Positions 44,668-54,005 of a DNA stretch of 64,000 nucleotides are shown here, piece after piece (within the stretch, counting starts at the first letter, position 1; each line of letters begins with the position of its first letter). Source of the DNA: Ancylomarina longa (GTDB lineage: Bacteria > Bacteroidota > Bacteroidia > Bacteroidales > Marinifilaceae); the NCBI RefSeq assembly GCF_003996985.1, contig NZ_RJJX01000020.1, positions 1 to 64,000 on the forward strand, given 5' to 3'. A program made the translations under genes and the position numbers. The notes under the pieces are model-generated. The model saw only the letters and a list, made by a program, of their open reading frames with translations, ran no database searches and was not told the DNA's origin.

Positions 44668-45009
44668 ATGTTAAAAATTTACCACAATCCACGCTGTGCC
44701 AAAAGCAGAGCTGGTTTAAAATATTTACAAGACAAAGGTTTAGAACCGGAAATCAGATTGTATTTAAAGGAAGAATTTACCGAATCGGAACTGGCCGATG
44801 TATTGATGAGAATGAATAAAGCTCCTCAGGAGATCATTCGCACGCAGGAAAAGATCTATAAAACGAACTTTAAAGGAAAAAACTTTAACCGCGACGAGTG
44901 GATCAAAATCTTAATCGAATACCCAAAATTAATTCAACGCCCCATTGTTGTAAGTAAACACAAAGCAATTTTTGCTGATCCTGCTGAAAATATGGAAGAG
45001 ATTTTCTAA
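44668..45009 (+). CDS. ArsC-like reductase (arsenate reductase / Spx family)
   Basis: The 113-aa thioredoxin-fold protein has HNPRCAKSR with catalytic C10, SRAGLKYLQDKG, and IQRPIVVSKHKAIFADPAENM near the end, the RPIV motif of glutaredoxin-dependent arsenate reductases. The arsenate-reductase role would require glutaredoxin. Many family members have unknown roles, so the substrate is not certain. No other ars genes are near, which argues against an ars operon. Confidence 0.88.
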   Translation: MLKIYHNPRCAKSRAGLKYLQDKGLEPEIRLYLKEEFTESELADVLMRMNKAPQEIIRTQEKIYKTNFKGKNFNRDEWIKILIEYPKLIQRPIVVSKHKAIFADPAENMEEIF

Positions 45010-45130
45010 AAACGAATTCTGTTCTGCTATTTGTAAACTGATGCGCCCAATTAATTGGCTGATAATCTCCCTTTAATCGACTCATAAATAGGGAGGCTAT
45101 TATTAATCGTTTTGAAAAATTTATTTACCA

Positions 45131-46186
45131 ATGAACAAATTTGGAAAAATTTATTTGATCCTGCTTTCCTTGCTATCGGCGGCTTGCGATCCGTTTCACA
45201 CCAAGATCGGAACCGAAGTATCGCTCTATCAAAGCAATCAGCAACAAAGCTTTGAATTCCCCGACACCCTTAAGGTGATGACCTGGAATATCAAATTTGG
45301 CGGCGGTCGTATCGATTTCTTTTTCGATTGTCATGGCGACAGGGTAATTATGGAAAAATCGGAAGTGCTCGATAATATGCAAGTGCTAGCCGAAAAAATA
45401 AGAGAGGTAAATCCTGATATTTTATTTATTCAGGAAGCCGATGTGAATGCAAAACGAAGTGCCTCCATCGATCAGGTGCAATATCTGCTCAATCATACCA
45501 ATTTAAATTACGCAGCTTATGCCTCGCAGTGGAAAGCCAACTATATCCCAAGCGATGGTATCGGCAAAATGGATTCCGGCAATGCAATTTTATCGAAATG
45601 GATATTTACCGATGCCAAAAGAATTGCGCTTCCGCTGATAAAAGAGCAGAACTTTGTTGTCCGCTATTTTTATCTGAAAAGAAACCTGTTGGAAGTGCAA
45701 ATAGAACACTCGGGACGCACATTGCATCTGCTTACCACTCATGCGTCGGCTTATGCCAAAGACGATACCAAGCAAAAACAATTGGAGATTATCAAAGCTT
45801 ACGCAGATTCTCTAAGTAAGGATAAGGAACAATTTATATTAGGTGGCGATTTTAATTCCTTGCCGCCCTACAGCTTACAAACCAGTAATTTTGACGATTC
45901 GGCTTGTACCGATGAGGACTTTGAAGCCGATAATTATAGTACCGAAACCGAATGGATGATGCCTTTTTACAAATCCTATCGGGCAGCAATTCCTTTAGAA
46001 GATTACCGAAAGGATAACGCAAGCTATTTTACGCATACAACAGATAAAAATGGCTTTTGGAATCGAAAGCTGGATTATATATTCACCAATGGTGCATTTA
46101 TCGAGAAAAGCGGGAAAGTCCTTCAACAGTGGATGCCCGTATCGGATCATGCACCTACCATTGTCGATTTTAATACAATGAAATAA
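45131..46186 (+). CDS. EEP-family lipoprotein (endonuclease/exonuclease/phosphatase)
   Basis: The 351-aa protein has a lipoprotein signal (ILLSLLSAACDPF, cysteine about residue 19). EEP motifs follow: VMTWNIKFGGG, E in LFIQEADVN, H in LHLLTTHASA, LGGDFNSLPP, LDYIFTNG and SDHAPTIV. The family hydrolyses phosphodiester bonds. Attached to the membrane, it may act on extracellular DNA or other phosphate substrates, which is inference. It is distinct from the EEP protein at 19524, which has multiple membrane segments. Confidence 0.88.
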   Translation: MNKFGKIYLILLSLLSAACDPFHTKIGTEVSLYQSNQQQSFEFPDTLKVMTWNIKFGGGRIDFFFDCHGDRVIMEKSEVLDNMQVLAEKIREVNPDILFIQEADVNAKRSASIDQVQYLLNHTNLNYAAYASQWKANYIPSDGIGKMDSGNAILSKWIFTDAKRIALPLIKEQNFVVRYFYLKRNLLEVQIEHSGRTLHLLTTHASAYAKDDTKQKQLEIIKAYADSLSKDKEQFILGGDFNSLPPYSLQTSNFDDSACTDEDFEADNYSTETEWMMPFYKSYRAAIPLEDYRKDNASYFTHTTDKNGFWNRKLDYIFTNGAFIEKSGKVLQQWMPVSDHAPTIVDFNTMK

Positions 46187-46195
46187 CATGTATTC

Positions 46196-46222
46196 ATGTT
46201 CTAAAAGTAGGTTTTAGAACAT
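46196..46222. promoter_or_regulatory. Perfect inverted repeat upstream of mutA
   Basis: Arms ATGTTCTAAAA (46196-46206) and TTTTAGAACAT (46212-46222) with a 5-nt spacer. It lies 10 bp after the EEP stop and 69 bp before mutA. The right arm is followed by ATT rather than a T run, so a regulatory operator is at least as likely as a terminator. Confidence 0.45.
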
Positions 46223-46290
46223 TATTTAAACTTTTTGTAAATGATAAAAAGGCCTTATTTTTAGGCTCTAATTTTTAAACAGTTACAGTT

Positions 46291-48150
46291 ATGGCAGATA
46301 ATAAACTATTTAGTGATTTTACTCCACAAACCACACAAGAGTGGATTGATAAAATCACTATTGACTTAAAAGGAGCTGACTTCGATAAGAAGTTGGTTTG
46401 GAGAACGAACGAAGGGTTTAATGTTAAGCCTTTTTACAGACTGGAGAACATGGATGATAAAGGTTTCCTGAATACTTACCCAGGAGATTTTCCATACGTT
46501 CGAGGTAATAAAAAAGACAGCAATAACTGGCTAGTTCGTCAGGATATTGTTGTAGAAGATGTGAAAACGGCTAACGCAAAAGCACTCGACATCCTAAATA
46601 AAGGTATCGATTCATTAGGCTTTGTTCTAAACTGGAAAGACCTTCGTAAAGACGAATTGACTGTTCTATTAAACGGCATTTATCTTGATTGTGTAGAAAT
46701 CAACTTCGAAAAATCACACGATACTCTTGAGTTGATTCAAAACTTACAGGCAGTTGCTACCGAAAAAGGTGTTGCTTTGGATAAAATTCAAGGTGGTGTA
46801 GCTATCGATCTTCTATCGGGATATAGTACAACCGGTAATTTTTGCCATTCCGAAGAAAGCTCATTCAATTACTTGAAAGAAGCTGTTGTGGCTGCAAAAG
46901 AACTTCCAAATTTTAAAGTTGTTGCAGTTGGTGGTAAATTGTTCAACAACTCAGGTTCTTCTATCGTTGAAGAATTAGGATTTAGTTTAGCTGCCGGTGC
47001 TGAATATATAAGCAAATTGATTGAATCGGGTCTTGCAATTGAAGAAATTGCTCCTAAAATCCGTTTCAACTTTGCTACCAGCTCTAAATACTTCATGGAG
47101 ATTGCCAAACTAAGAGCAGCACGTTTGCTTTGGGCATTCATTGTGAAAGAATTTGGTGCTTCTGAAGAATTCTGTAAGATGAATATTCACGCAGAGACTT
47201 CGGATTGGAATAAAACAGTTTACGATCCATATGTAAATATGCTTCGTACTCAAACCGAAACCATGTCTGCTGTTTTAGGTGGTTTGGATTCTTATACCGT
47301 AAGACCTTTCGATGCTTCCTACGAACAACCAACCGAATTTTCGGAACGTATCGCCCGTAACCAACAATTGTTGTTGAAAGAAGAATCTCACTTTGGTACA
47401 ATTGCTGATCCTGCTGCCGGTTCTTATTATATTGAATCTCTTACCGAATCTATTGCTGAAGAAGCATGGAAACTTTTCCTTAATGTTCAGGAAAAAGGTG
47501 GTTATTTAGCTGCTTTCAAAGCTGGATTCGTACAGGAAACAATTAAAGCTACTGCTCAGAAAAGAGATATGGCTATCGCTACCCGTAGAGAAAACTTCCT
47601 GGGTACTAACCAATTCCCAAATTTTGGCGAAGTATTAGAAACTATTCCTGAAGCTGTTCTTCTTCCCGAAGATAAAACTGCCGATAAAGCAGAATGCGAA
47701 ACCTTGAAGCCATACCGTGGCGCTCAGGCTTTCGAAACACTTCGTAACAAGACTGATATTTACAGCAAAACAAATGCACGTCCTAAAGTGATGATGTTTC
47801 CAATCGGTAACTTAAATATGCGTAAGGCTCGTGCACAATTTGCATGTAACTTCTTCGCTTGTGCCGGTTTCGATGTGGAAGATCATAATGGTTTTACTTC
47901 CGTTGCGGAAGGTGTGAAATTCGTAACTGAAAAGAATGCTAAAATTGTGGTGGTTTGTAGCTCTGATGACGAGTATGCTACCATCGTTCCTGAAGTTAAC
48001 GAAGCACTTAAAGGAAAAGCCATTACTGTTGTAGCTGGTGCTCCAGCATGTGCTGATGAATTAAAAGCTAAAGGCATTACAAACTTCGTTAACGTGAGAT
48101 CTAATGTTCTTGAAACTTTAAAAGCTTATCAGGCAGAACTTGGAATTTAA
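46291..48150 (+). CDS. mutA: Methylmalonyl-CoA mutase small subunit
   Basis: The 619-aa subunit pairs with MutB in the enzyme that interconverts succinyl-CoA and methylmalonyl-CoA. The large TIM-barrel domain includes [25 protein letters not shown] at the N-terminus, [24 protein letters not shown] and [15 protein letters not shown]. The C-terminal B12-binding-like domain (about 490-619) lacks the DxHxxG motif, as usual for this subunit, so it does not bind cobalamin by itself. mutB begins 62 bp downstream. Confidence 0.95.
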   Translation: MADNKLFSDFTPQTTQEWIDKITIDLKGADFDKKLVWRTNEGFNVKPFYRLENMDDKGFLNTYPGDFPYVRGNKKDSNNWLVRQDIVVEDVKTANAKALDILNKGIDSLGFVLNWKDLRKDELTVLLNGIYLDCVEINFEKSHDTLELIQNLQAVATEKGVALDKIQGGVAIDLLSGYSTTGNFCHSEESSFNYLKEAVVAAKELPNFKVVAVGGKLFNNSGSSIVEELGFSLAAGAEYISKLIESGLAIEEIAPKIRFNFATSSKYFMEIAKLRAARLLWAFIVKEFGASEEFCKMNIHAETSDWNKTVYDPYVNMLRTQTETMSAVLGGLDSYTVRPFDASYEQPTEFSERIARNQQLLLKEESHFGTIADPAAGSYYIESLTESIAEEAWKLFLNVQEKGGYLAAFKAGFVQETIKATAQKRDMAIATRRENFLGTNQFPNFGEVLETIPEAVLLPEDKTADKAECETLKPYRGAQAFETLRNKTDIYSKTNARPKVMMFPIGNLNMRKARAQFACNFFACAGFDVEDHNGFTSVAEGVKFVTEKNAKIVVVCSSDDEYATIVPEVNEALKGKAITVVAGAPACADELKAKGITNFVNVRSNVLETLKAYQAELGI

Positions 48151-48166
48151 TTAGAGGAGTTGCATG

Positions 48167-48194
48167 GTACAGACGTAGTATGCTACGTCTCTAC
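48167..48194. repeat. 28-bp palindrome, family B (copy 2)
   Basis: The palindrome with half-site GTACAGACGTAGTA lies between mutA and mutB, only 18 bp before the mutB ATG. It shares its form with 42843-42870. The GTAC/CTAC ends are a mismatch, so it is slightly decayed. Confidence 0.8.
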
Positions 48195-48212
48195 AGTTTA
48201 AAACAAAAAGAA

Positions 48213-50369
48213 ATGAAACCAAATTTTAAAGATATAAATATCAAGTCATCACAGAGAGCTGCAGCTACTTCTCAGGAATGGGAAAAGGAAAACAGCATTA
48301 AAAAATCGTGGATGACACCAGAACAAATTCCTGTTAAAACTGCTTTTAATAAGGAAGATTTAGAAGGTATGGAGCACCTGAACTTCGTTTCCGGTTTGCC
48401 TCCTTTCCTACGCGGACCTTATTCAGCTATGTATCCTTTGCGTCCTTGGACTGTTCGTCAGTACGCAGGATTCTCTACAGCTGAAGAATCAAATGCATTT
48501 TATCGTCGTAACCTTGCTGCTGGTCAGAAAGGTCTTTCTGTAGCATTCGACTTGGCTACACACCGTGGATACGATTCAGATCATCCTCGTGTGATTGGTG
48601 ATGTGGGTAAAGCCGGAGTTGCTATCGACTCTATCCTGGATATGGAGATTCTTTTCGATCAGATTCCATTGGATCAGATGTCAGTATCTATGACAATGAA
48701 TGGTGCCGTACTTCCCGTATTGGCTTTTTACATTGTTGCAGGTTTAGAGCAAGGTGCTCGCTTGGATCAACTTTCCGGAACGATTCAGAATGATATCCTT
48801 AAAGAATTCATGGTGCGTAACACTTACATTTACCCACCAGAGTTTTCAATGAAAATTATTGCTGATATCTTCGAATACACTTCTCAGAAGATGCCTAAGT
48901 TCAACTCTATTTCTATCTCTGGTTACCACATGCAGGAAGCAGGTGCTACAGCAGATATCGAGTTAGCTTATACTCTTGCTGATGGTTTGGAATATTTGAA
49001 AAAAGGTGTGGCTGCAGGTATGGATGTTGATACATTCGCACCTCGTTTGTCTTTCTTCTGGGCTATCGGAATGAATCACTTCATGGAGATTGCTAAGATG
49101 AGAGCTGGTCGTTTACTTTGGTCTAAGATTGTAAAACAATTCAACCCTAAGAATCCTAAGTCGATGGCATTGCGTACTCACTCGCAAACTTCGGGTTGGT
49201 CATTAACCGAGCAGGATCCTTTCAACAATGTTGGTCGTACTTGTATCGAAGCTATGGCTGCTGCATTGGGTCATACTCAATCCTTACACACCAATGCATT
49301 GGATGAGGCAATTGCATTGCCAACCGATTTCTCTGCACGTATTGCTCGTAATACTCAGATCTATATTCAGGATGAAACTACCATCTGTAAAGCAGTGGAT
49401 CCATGGGCAGGTTCTTACTATGTAGAATCATTAACTCAGGAATTGGTTGATAAAGCATGGGCTCACATCGAAGAAGTTGAGAAATTAGGTGGAATGGCAA
49501 AAGCTATTGAATCCGGTATTCCAAAACTTCGTATCGAAGAAGCTGCTGCTCGTACTCAGGCTAAGATTGATGCCAACACTCAAACTATTGTAGGCACCAA
49601 CAAATATCGTTTGGAGAAAGAAGATCCATTGGATATCTTGGAAGTGGATAACACAGCTGTACGTACAGCTCAGATTGAGCGATTGGCGAAACTACGTGCC
49701 AACCGCGATGAAAAAGCTGTTCAAGCTGCTCTTGAAGCCATCACTGCCTGTGCAAACGGAGGCGAAGGTAACTTGTTGGATCTTGCTGTTAAAGCGGCAC
49801 AATTGCGTGCTTCGTTAGGGGAGATTTCAGATGCATGTGAGAAAGTATGTGGAAGATATAAAGCCGTAATCAGAACTGTGTCAGGAGTATATTCATCAGA
49901 ATCGAAACAAGATGCTGACTTTGCGAAAGCAAAAGAATTAGCAGATAAATTTGCAGAAATGACTGGGCGTCGTCCTCGTATCATGGTTGCAAAAATGGGA
50001 CAAGATGGTCACGACCGTGGTGGTAAAGTGGTTGCTACCGGTTTTGCAGATATGGGATTTGACGTAGATATGGGACCTTTGTTCCAAACTCCGGAAGAAT
50101 CTGCTAAGCAAGCCGTAGAAAATGACGTACATTTCGTTGGAGTGTCTTCATTGGCTGCTGGTCACAAGACTTTGATTCCTGCTATCATCGAGGAATTGAA
50201 AAAGTTGGGTCGCGAAGACATCATGGTTACTGCTGGTGGTGTTATTCCAGCTCAGGATTATGACTTCCTTTACGAAGCCGGAGTTGTAGGAGTATTTGGT
50301 CCTGGTACCAAAGTTTCTAAATGTGCCATCCAAATGTTGGAAATCCTAATTGAGCAATATCAAGACTAA
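48213..50369 (+). CDS. mutB: Methylmalonyl-CoA mutase large subunit
   Basis: The catalytic subunit has 718 aa from ATG 48213 ([14 protein letters not shown]), the usual N-terminus. An upstream ATG at 48180 lies in a REP palindrome and is rejected. The substrate-binding TIM barrel includes [35 protein letters not shown] and [27 protein letters not shown]. The C-terminal cobalamin domain carries [23 protein letters not shown], with the DxHxxG histidine. The enzyme isomerises succinyl-CoA in propionate formation or metabolises methylmalonyl-CoA. A terminator follows. Confidence 0.97.
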   Translation: MKPNFKDINIKSSQRAAATSQEWEKENSIKKSWMTPEQIPVKTAFNKEDLEGMEHLNFVSGLPPFLRGPYSAMYPLRPWTVRQYAGFSTAEESNAFYRRNLAAGQKGLSVAFDLATHRGYDSDHPRVIGDVGKAGVAIDSILDMEILFDQIPLDQMSVSMTMNGAVLPVLAFYIVAGLEQGARLDQLSGTIQNDILKEFMVRNTYIYPPEFSMKIIADIFEYTSQKMPKFNSISISGYHMQEAGATADIELAYTLADGLEYLKKGVAAGMDVDTFAPRLSFFWAIGMNHFMEIAKMRAGRLLWSKIVKQFNPKNPKSMALRTHSQTSGWSLTEQDPFNNVGRTCIEAMAAALGHTQSLHTNALDEAIALPTDFSARIARNTQIYIQDETTICKAVDPWAGSYYVESLTQELVDKAWAHIEEVEKLGGMAKAIESGIPKLRIEEAAARTQAKIDANTQTIVGTNKYRLEKEDPLDILEVDNTAVRTAQIERLAKLRANRDEKAVQAALEAITACANGGEGNLLDLAVKAAQLRASLGEISDACEKVCGRYKAVIRTVSGVYSSESKQDADFAKAKELADKFAEMTGRRPRIMVAKMGQDGHDRGGKVVATGFADMGFDVDMGPLFQTPEESAKQAVENDVHFVGVSSLAAGHKTLIPAIIEELKKLGREDIMVTAGGVIPAQDYDFLYEAGVVGVFGPGTKVSKCAIQMLEILIEQYQD

Positions 50370-50392
50370 TATTGATATTATCACTATATTTA

Positions 50393-50427
50393 AAGGCAGG
50401 GAGTTGTTACTTCCTGCCTTTTTTTTA
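50393..50427 (+). terminator. Terminator of mutA-mutB
   Basis: Arms AAGGCAGG and CCTGCCTT enclose a 12-nt loop and are followed by a long T run, 24 bp after the mutB stop. Confidence 0.9.
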
Positions 50428-50459
50428 TTCCTTTTTCCGACCAATTGAAAACCGGTATC

Positions 50460-50969
50460 ATGAAAAAATTAATCTTCCTACTTTTGTTTTCGTTTTTTAA
50501 CATTGGAGCTTTTGCACAAAATAAGACCAAACTGGATACCAGAATTCAGAAAGAGGTACTCAGTGGGCAAATCAATTTAGATGCGTTTAATATGGATATT
50601 TGTAAGGCCTGGTACACTCCGGAACACGAAACTTATCAGATAAAGAAAGGCTTACTCCGTAAATTGAAACAGCAAAATTTAAACAACATTAGGATTCTGA
50701 TAGTTTTGGGCTCCTGGTGTCATGATAGTCATCAACAGGTTCCCCGCTTCATCAAAATATTAGAAGCTATTTCTTTCCCTTTCGAACATTTAGATATGAA
50801 CGCCTTGGATACCTACAAGCATTCGCCAGATTTTGATGCAAAAACAAATGGAATAACTAGAGTTCCCACTATTATCATCTACAAAAAGGATCAGGAGATT
50901 GGAAGAATCATTGAACATCCTAAAAAAAGCCTGGAAAGAGACTTACTTCACATTCTTAACAACAAATAA
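50460..50969 (+). CDS. Secreted thioredoxin-fold protein with a single Cys
   Basis: The 169-aa protein starts at ATG 50460 with a signal peptide (LIFLLLFSFFNIGAFAQ). A thioredoxin-like segment contains VLGSWCHDSHQQVPRFIKIL and a cis-proline-like TRVPTIIIYKKD. Only one cysteine of the CxxC region is present (GSWCHDSH), so it cannot be a standard disulfide oxidoreductase; it may act as a monothiol. A second residue C in DICKAWY is distant. A TTG at 50445 could also begin the frame. Confidence 0.78.
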   Translation: MKKLIFLLLFSFFNIGAFAQNKTKLDTRIQKEVLSGQINLDAFNMDICKAWYTPEHETYQIKKGLLRKLKQQNLNNIRILIVLGSWCHDSHQQVPRFIKILEAISFPFEHLDMNALDTYKHSPDFDAKTNGITRVPTIIIYKKDQEIGRIIEHPKKSLERDLLHILNNK

Positions 50970-51272
50970 TCCTTAAGCAGAGTTCTCATTTCTAATTCTT
51001 CAATACTGTAAAAAACAATACAAATCACAATTTTGTCAATCGCACAAATATTCTTTTTCCCGCAAATCAAGCCATTTTTAGTATTTCACTAATTTTCCTG
51101 ATTAAAAGTCTAATTTCTTAGATTAAATAGCCTTTTTGTCTTACATCCAAATCTAAGATTGATGCGTTTTATCTCGTTTTCAAGACGATAGATATACTTC
51201 TATTTGAACTTTTCAAAATTTTTATCGTAAATTGAATTTGAGTTAATTATTCTTAAACTAAAATATCACGAT
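50970..51272. other. Intergenic region with no recognised element
   Basis: This 303-bp gap is AT-rich. TTAAGCAGAGTTCTCAT at 50973-50989 matches a site after the RimM gene (28843-28859) in 16 of 17 positions. Otherwise I see no ORF, terminator or promoter worth reporting. Confidence 0.5.
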
Positions 51273-51608
51273 ATGTCAGCATTACTTGTAATTTTAGGTT
51301 CTTCCCTTTTTACTAGCCTTATTGCGTTCCATATCCATAACGAAAATAAGCTTTCCAAGAGAATTGTAAAAGCAGGATATTACGTGCAGGAGCTATTAGA
51401 TCAAAATGAAATTAAACACATTGATGTGGAGAAAAAATTTGAAACCTCCAGTCTTACCACTCAAATTAGAGTCATGGAATATTACTTGCATGCACTCGAT
51501 AACTCTTACAAAGATTTTGGAATGAAAAAATCGGTATTCCAACGCATTTCGAAAATCGAAAGTGTATTAATGGAATATGGATACCAAAATGAACTAAGTC
51601 TTATTTAA
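51273..51608 (+). CDS. Small membrane-anchored protein of unknown function
   Basis: The 111-aa protein has an N-terminal hydrophobic segment (residues 3-20, ALLVILGSSLFTSLIAFHI) followed by a soluble helical part (for example TQIRVMEYYLHALDNSYKDFG). I do not recognise the family. Its last 8 bp overlap the convergent MBL-fold gene. Its coding character and overlap support a real gene. Confidence 0.65.
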   Translation: MSALLVILGSSLFTSLIAFHIHNENKLSKRIVKAGYYVQELLDQNEIKHIDVEKKFETSSLTTQIRVMEYYLHALDNSYKDFGMKKSVFQRISKIESVLMEYGYQNELSLI

Positions 51609-52443
51609 TACTCGAAAGCGGAAAACATTCGTCCACTTTAACTCCTTTATCGGTTTGAATTAAACTACAGCATTCATACTGAATATCATGCTGAAAAAAT
51701 AGAAAATATTGGTTCTTAACCGCTTCCTGAAGAAAGCTTTCTTTTTCGCTTAAGGATGCTGTAGGATTCAAATCGTAACTTGCCAACCATTTTACCGGAA
51801 TATTTGCTACTGTTGGAATAAAATCTCCGGCAAACACAATAGTTTGATTCCCTTTTTTAAGAATTGGAATCATCAATCCTGGCGTGTGACCGTCGAAAAA
51901 GCGAACTTCGAAATTTGGAAAAAGCGCACCTTCCTTTTCAACGAAACGAAGTCTTCCTGCTTCCTGAATTGGCATGATATTTTCATCAAAAAAAGCATCA
52001 CTCTCCCTAATATTTGGATTTTTATAATTCTCCCAATGCCTTTTACTTACCCAATGTGTTGCATTAGGAAACACCAATTCATATCCTGTTTTTGCATTAT
52101 TCCATTTTACTGCTCCCCCGCAATGATCAAAATGCAAATGCGTAAATACCACATCCGTAATATCATCGGTTGAAAAACCAGCATTCTCAATTGAAGAAAC
52201 CAAACTCGCGTCGCCATTCAATTGCTGATGTGCAAAAAAAGTTTCATCCTGTTTATCTCCTGTTCCATTATCGATCAGGATTTTACGATCTCCTTCAACA
52301 ACCAACATACTTCGCATTGCACAGTTGCAGTAATTGTTCTCATCACAAGGGTATTTTCTACTCCACATTACTTTTGGAACAACACTAAACATTGCTCCTC
52401 CATCGCACATAAAATTTCCGGTTTCTATATTGACTAATTCCAT
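51601..52443 (-). CDS. MBL-fold metallo-hydrolase
   Basis: About 280 aa from the internal ATG 52443 (MELVNIETGNFMCDGG). Motifs of the metallo-beta-lactamase fold are HLHFDHCGG (HxHxDH), GHTPGLMIPIL and the aspartate in VFAGDFIPTV. Two metals would bind there. The N-terminus has a cysteine-rich stretch, PCDENNYCNCAMRSM (about residues 32-46). Substrate unknown; relatives include lactonases and hydrolases. A minus-strand -7 motif TATTTTTG is at 52519-52526. Confidence 0.87.
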   Translation of the reverse strand: MELVNIETGNFMCDGGAMFSVVPKVMWSRKYPCDENNYCNCAMRSMLVVEGDRKILIDNGTGDKQDETFFAHQQLNGDASLVSSIENAGFSTDDITDVVFTHLHFDHCGGAVKWNNAKTGYELVFPNATHWVSKRHWENYKNPNIRESDAFFDENIMPIQEAGRLRFVEKEGALFPNFEVRFFDGHTPGLMIPILKKGNQTIVFAGDFIPTVANIPVKWLASYDLNPTASLSEKESFLQEAVKNQYFLFFQHDIQYECCSLIQTDKGVKVDECFPLSSIK

Positions 52444-52518
52444 TTGTATTCTTTTTAATTCTATTACCTTTAAATGCGTAAACAAGCATAAAATCTCTGT
52501 TTACACAAAATACAGATT

Positions 52519-52526
52519 CAAAAATA
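52519..52526 (-). promoter_or_regulatory. -7 motif of the MBL-fold gene
   Basis: Minus-strand TATTTTTG matches TAnnTTTG, 76 bp upstream of the ATG. Confidence 0.45.
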
Positions 52527-52547
52527 CAATATTATAAACGATTCTCC

Positions 52548-53912
52548 ATGAAGGTTCACTTTATCGCAATAGGCGGAAGTGCAATGCACAATTTAGCCAT
52601 AGCATTACACAAAAAAGAATTTACAGTCACCGGTTCTGATGACGAAATTTTTGAACCATCAAAATCAAGATTAGCTAATTACAAGTTATTACCTGAAAAT
52701 TGGGGTTGGTATCCTGAGAAAATAACCACAGACATTGATGCAATTATCCTGGGAATGCACGCTCGACTGGATAATCCAGAACTTATTAAAGCTCAAAATC
52801 TGGGAGTAAAGATCTTTTCATATCCTGAATATATTTATGAACAAACAAAAGATAAAATCAGAGTTGTTATAGGAGGAAGCCATGGTAAAACAACAACCAC
52901 ATCTATGATAATGCACGTTTTGAAAGAAAACAACATAGACTTTGATTATATGGTTGGTGCACAAATTGAAGGTTTTGAAACGATGGTAAAACTAACTAAA
53001 GAAGCAAGAATAGCTATATTTGAAGGTGACGAATACCTATCCTCGCCAATAGATCGCAGACCAAAATTTCATCTTTATCACCCAAATATTGCACTGCTTA
53101 CTGGAATTGCATGGGATCATATCAATGTGTTTCCCACTTTTGAGAATTATGTTTCTCAATTTGAAAGCTTTATCGATCTAATTCAAGCAAATGGCAATCT
53201 CATTTATTTCGAAGAAGATGAGGAGATTCAAAAAATTATCCAAAAGCGAAGGACAGACATTCAATATATTGCCTATGGAACCCATCCATTCTTCATTAAG
53301 GAGAATAAAACATCTCTGAAAACAAAAAATGGTGACTATCCTCTTGCTATTTTTGGCAAACATAACCTGCAAAACCTGATGGGCGCCTATCATATCTGCA
53401 AACAGCTAAAATTATCAGACAATCAATTTTACACTGCTATTCAGTCTTTTTCAGGAGCTGCAAAACGATTACAAATATTAGCGAAAAATGAAAATTGTGT
53501 TGTCTTTCAGGATTTTGCTCATTCCCCGTCAAAATTAAAAGCAACAACGGAAGCGGTTAAAAGACAATATCCAAATCGTAGATTAATTGCTTGCATGGAA
53601 TTGCACACTTTTAGTAGTTTGAAAAAAGAATTTCTCCCACAATACAAACACTCAATGAGTCTGGCTGATGAAGCAATTGTTTATTTTAATCCGAAAACAA
53701 TAGAACACAAAAAATTAGAGCCAATAACCACTGAACAAGTTACCGAGGCATTTGGGACAGTTAATTTGAAGGTTTATATTGATTCTGAAAAAATGAAGCA
53801 GGATTTACTAAGCATGGAATTTAAAAATGCAAATGTACTTCTAATGAGTTCCGGAAATTTTTCAGGAGTGAATCTACTTCAACTTGCTGAAAATATTACT
53901 ATCAAAAGCTGA
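52548..53912 (+). CDS. mpl: UDP-N-acetylmuramate:L-alanyl-gamma-D-glutamyl-meso-diaminopimelate ligase (Mpl)
   Basis: Mpl recycles the murein tripeptide by joining it to UDP-MurNAc with ATP. The 454-aa protein has the MurC-like N-terminal Rossmann domain (VHFIAIGGSAMHNLAIAL, residues 3-20; VTGSDDEIFEPS), ATP-binding GGSHGKTTTTSMIMHVL (about residues 108-124), and EGDEYLSSPIDRRPKF, TGIAWDHINVFPTF and VFQDFAHSPSKLKATTEAV, which fit Mpl better than MurC. It is monocistronic. Confidence 0.9.
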   Translation: MKVHFIAIGGSAMHNLAIALHKKEFTVTGSDDEIFEPSKSRLANYKLLPENWGWYPEKITTDIDAIILGMHARLDNPELIKAQNLGVKIFSYPEYIYEQTKDKIRVVIGGSHGKTTTTSMIMHVLKENNIDFDYMVGAQIEGFETMVKLTKEARIAIFEGDEYLSSPIDRRPKFHLYHPNIALLTGIAWDHINVFPTFENYVSQFESFIDLIQANGNLIYFEEDEEIQKIIQKRRTDIQYIAYGTHPFFIKENKTSLKTKNGDYPLAIFGKHNLQNLMGAYHICKQLKLSDNQFYTAIQSFSGAAKRLQILAKNENCVVFQDFAHSPSKLKATTEAVKRQYPNRRLIACMELHTFSSLKKEFLPQYKHSMSLADEAIVYFNPKTIEHKKLEPITTEQVTEAFGTVNLKVYIDSEKMKQDLLSMEFKNANVLLMSSGNFSGVNLLQLAENITIKS

Positions 53913-54005
53913 TCCGTTTCCAATGACAAATTAGAAACCAATGTTTTGCAAGCTTCCAAATTAATACTACTTTTAGCTTATAACGTATCTTAATGCGCTA
54001 ATATT

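Noticed and set aside
48180-48212. Upstream ATG as the start of mutB
   Set aside because: It lies within the REP palindrome, and the family N-terminus begins at 48213.
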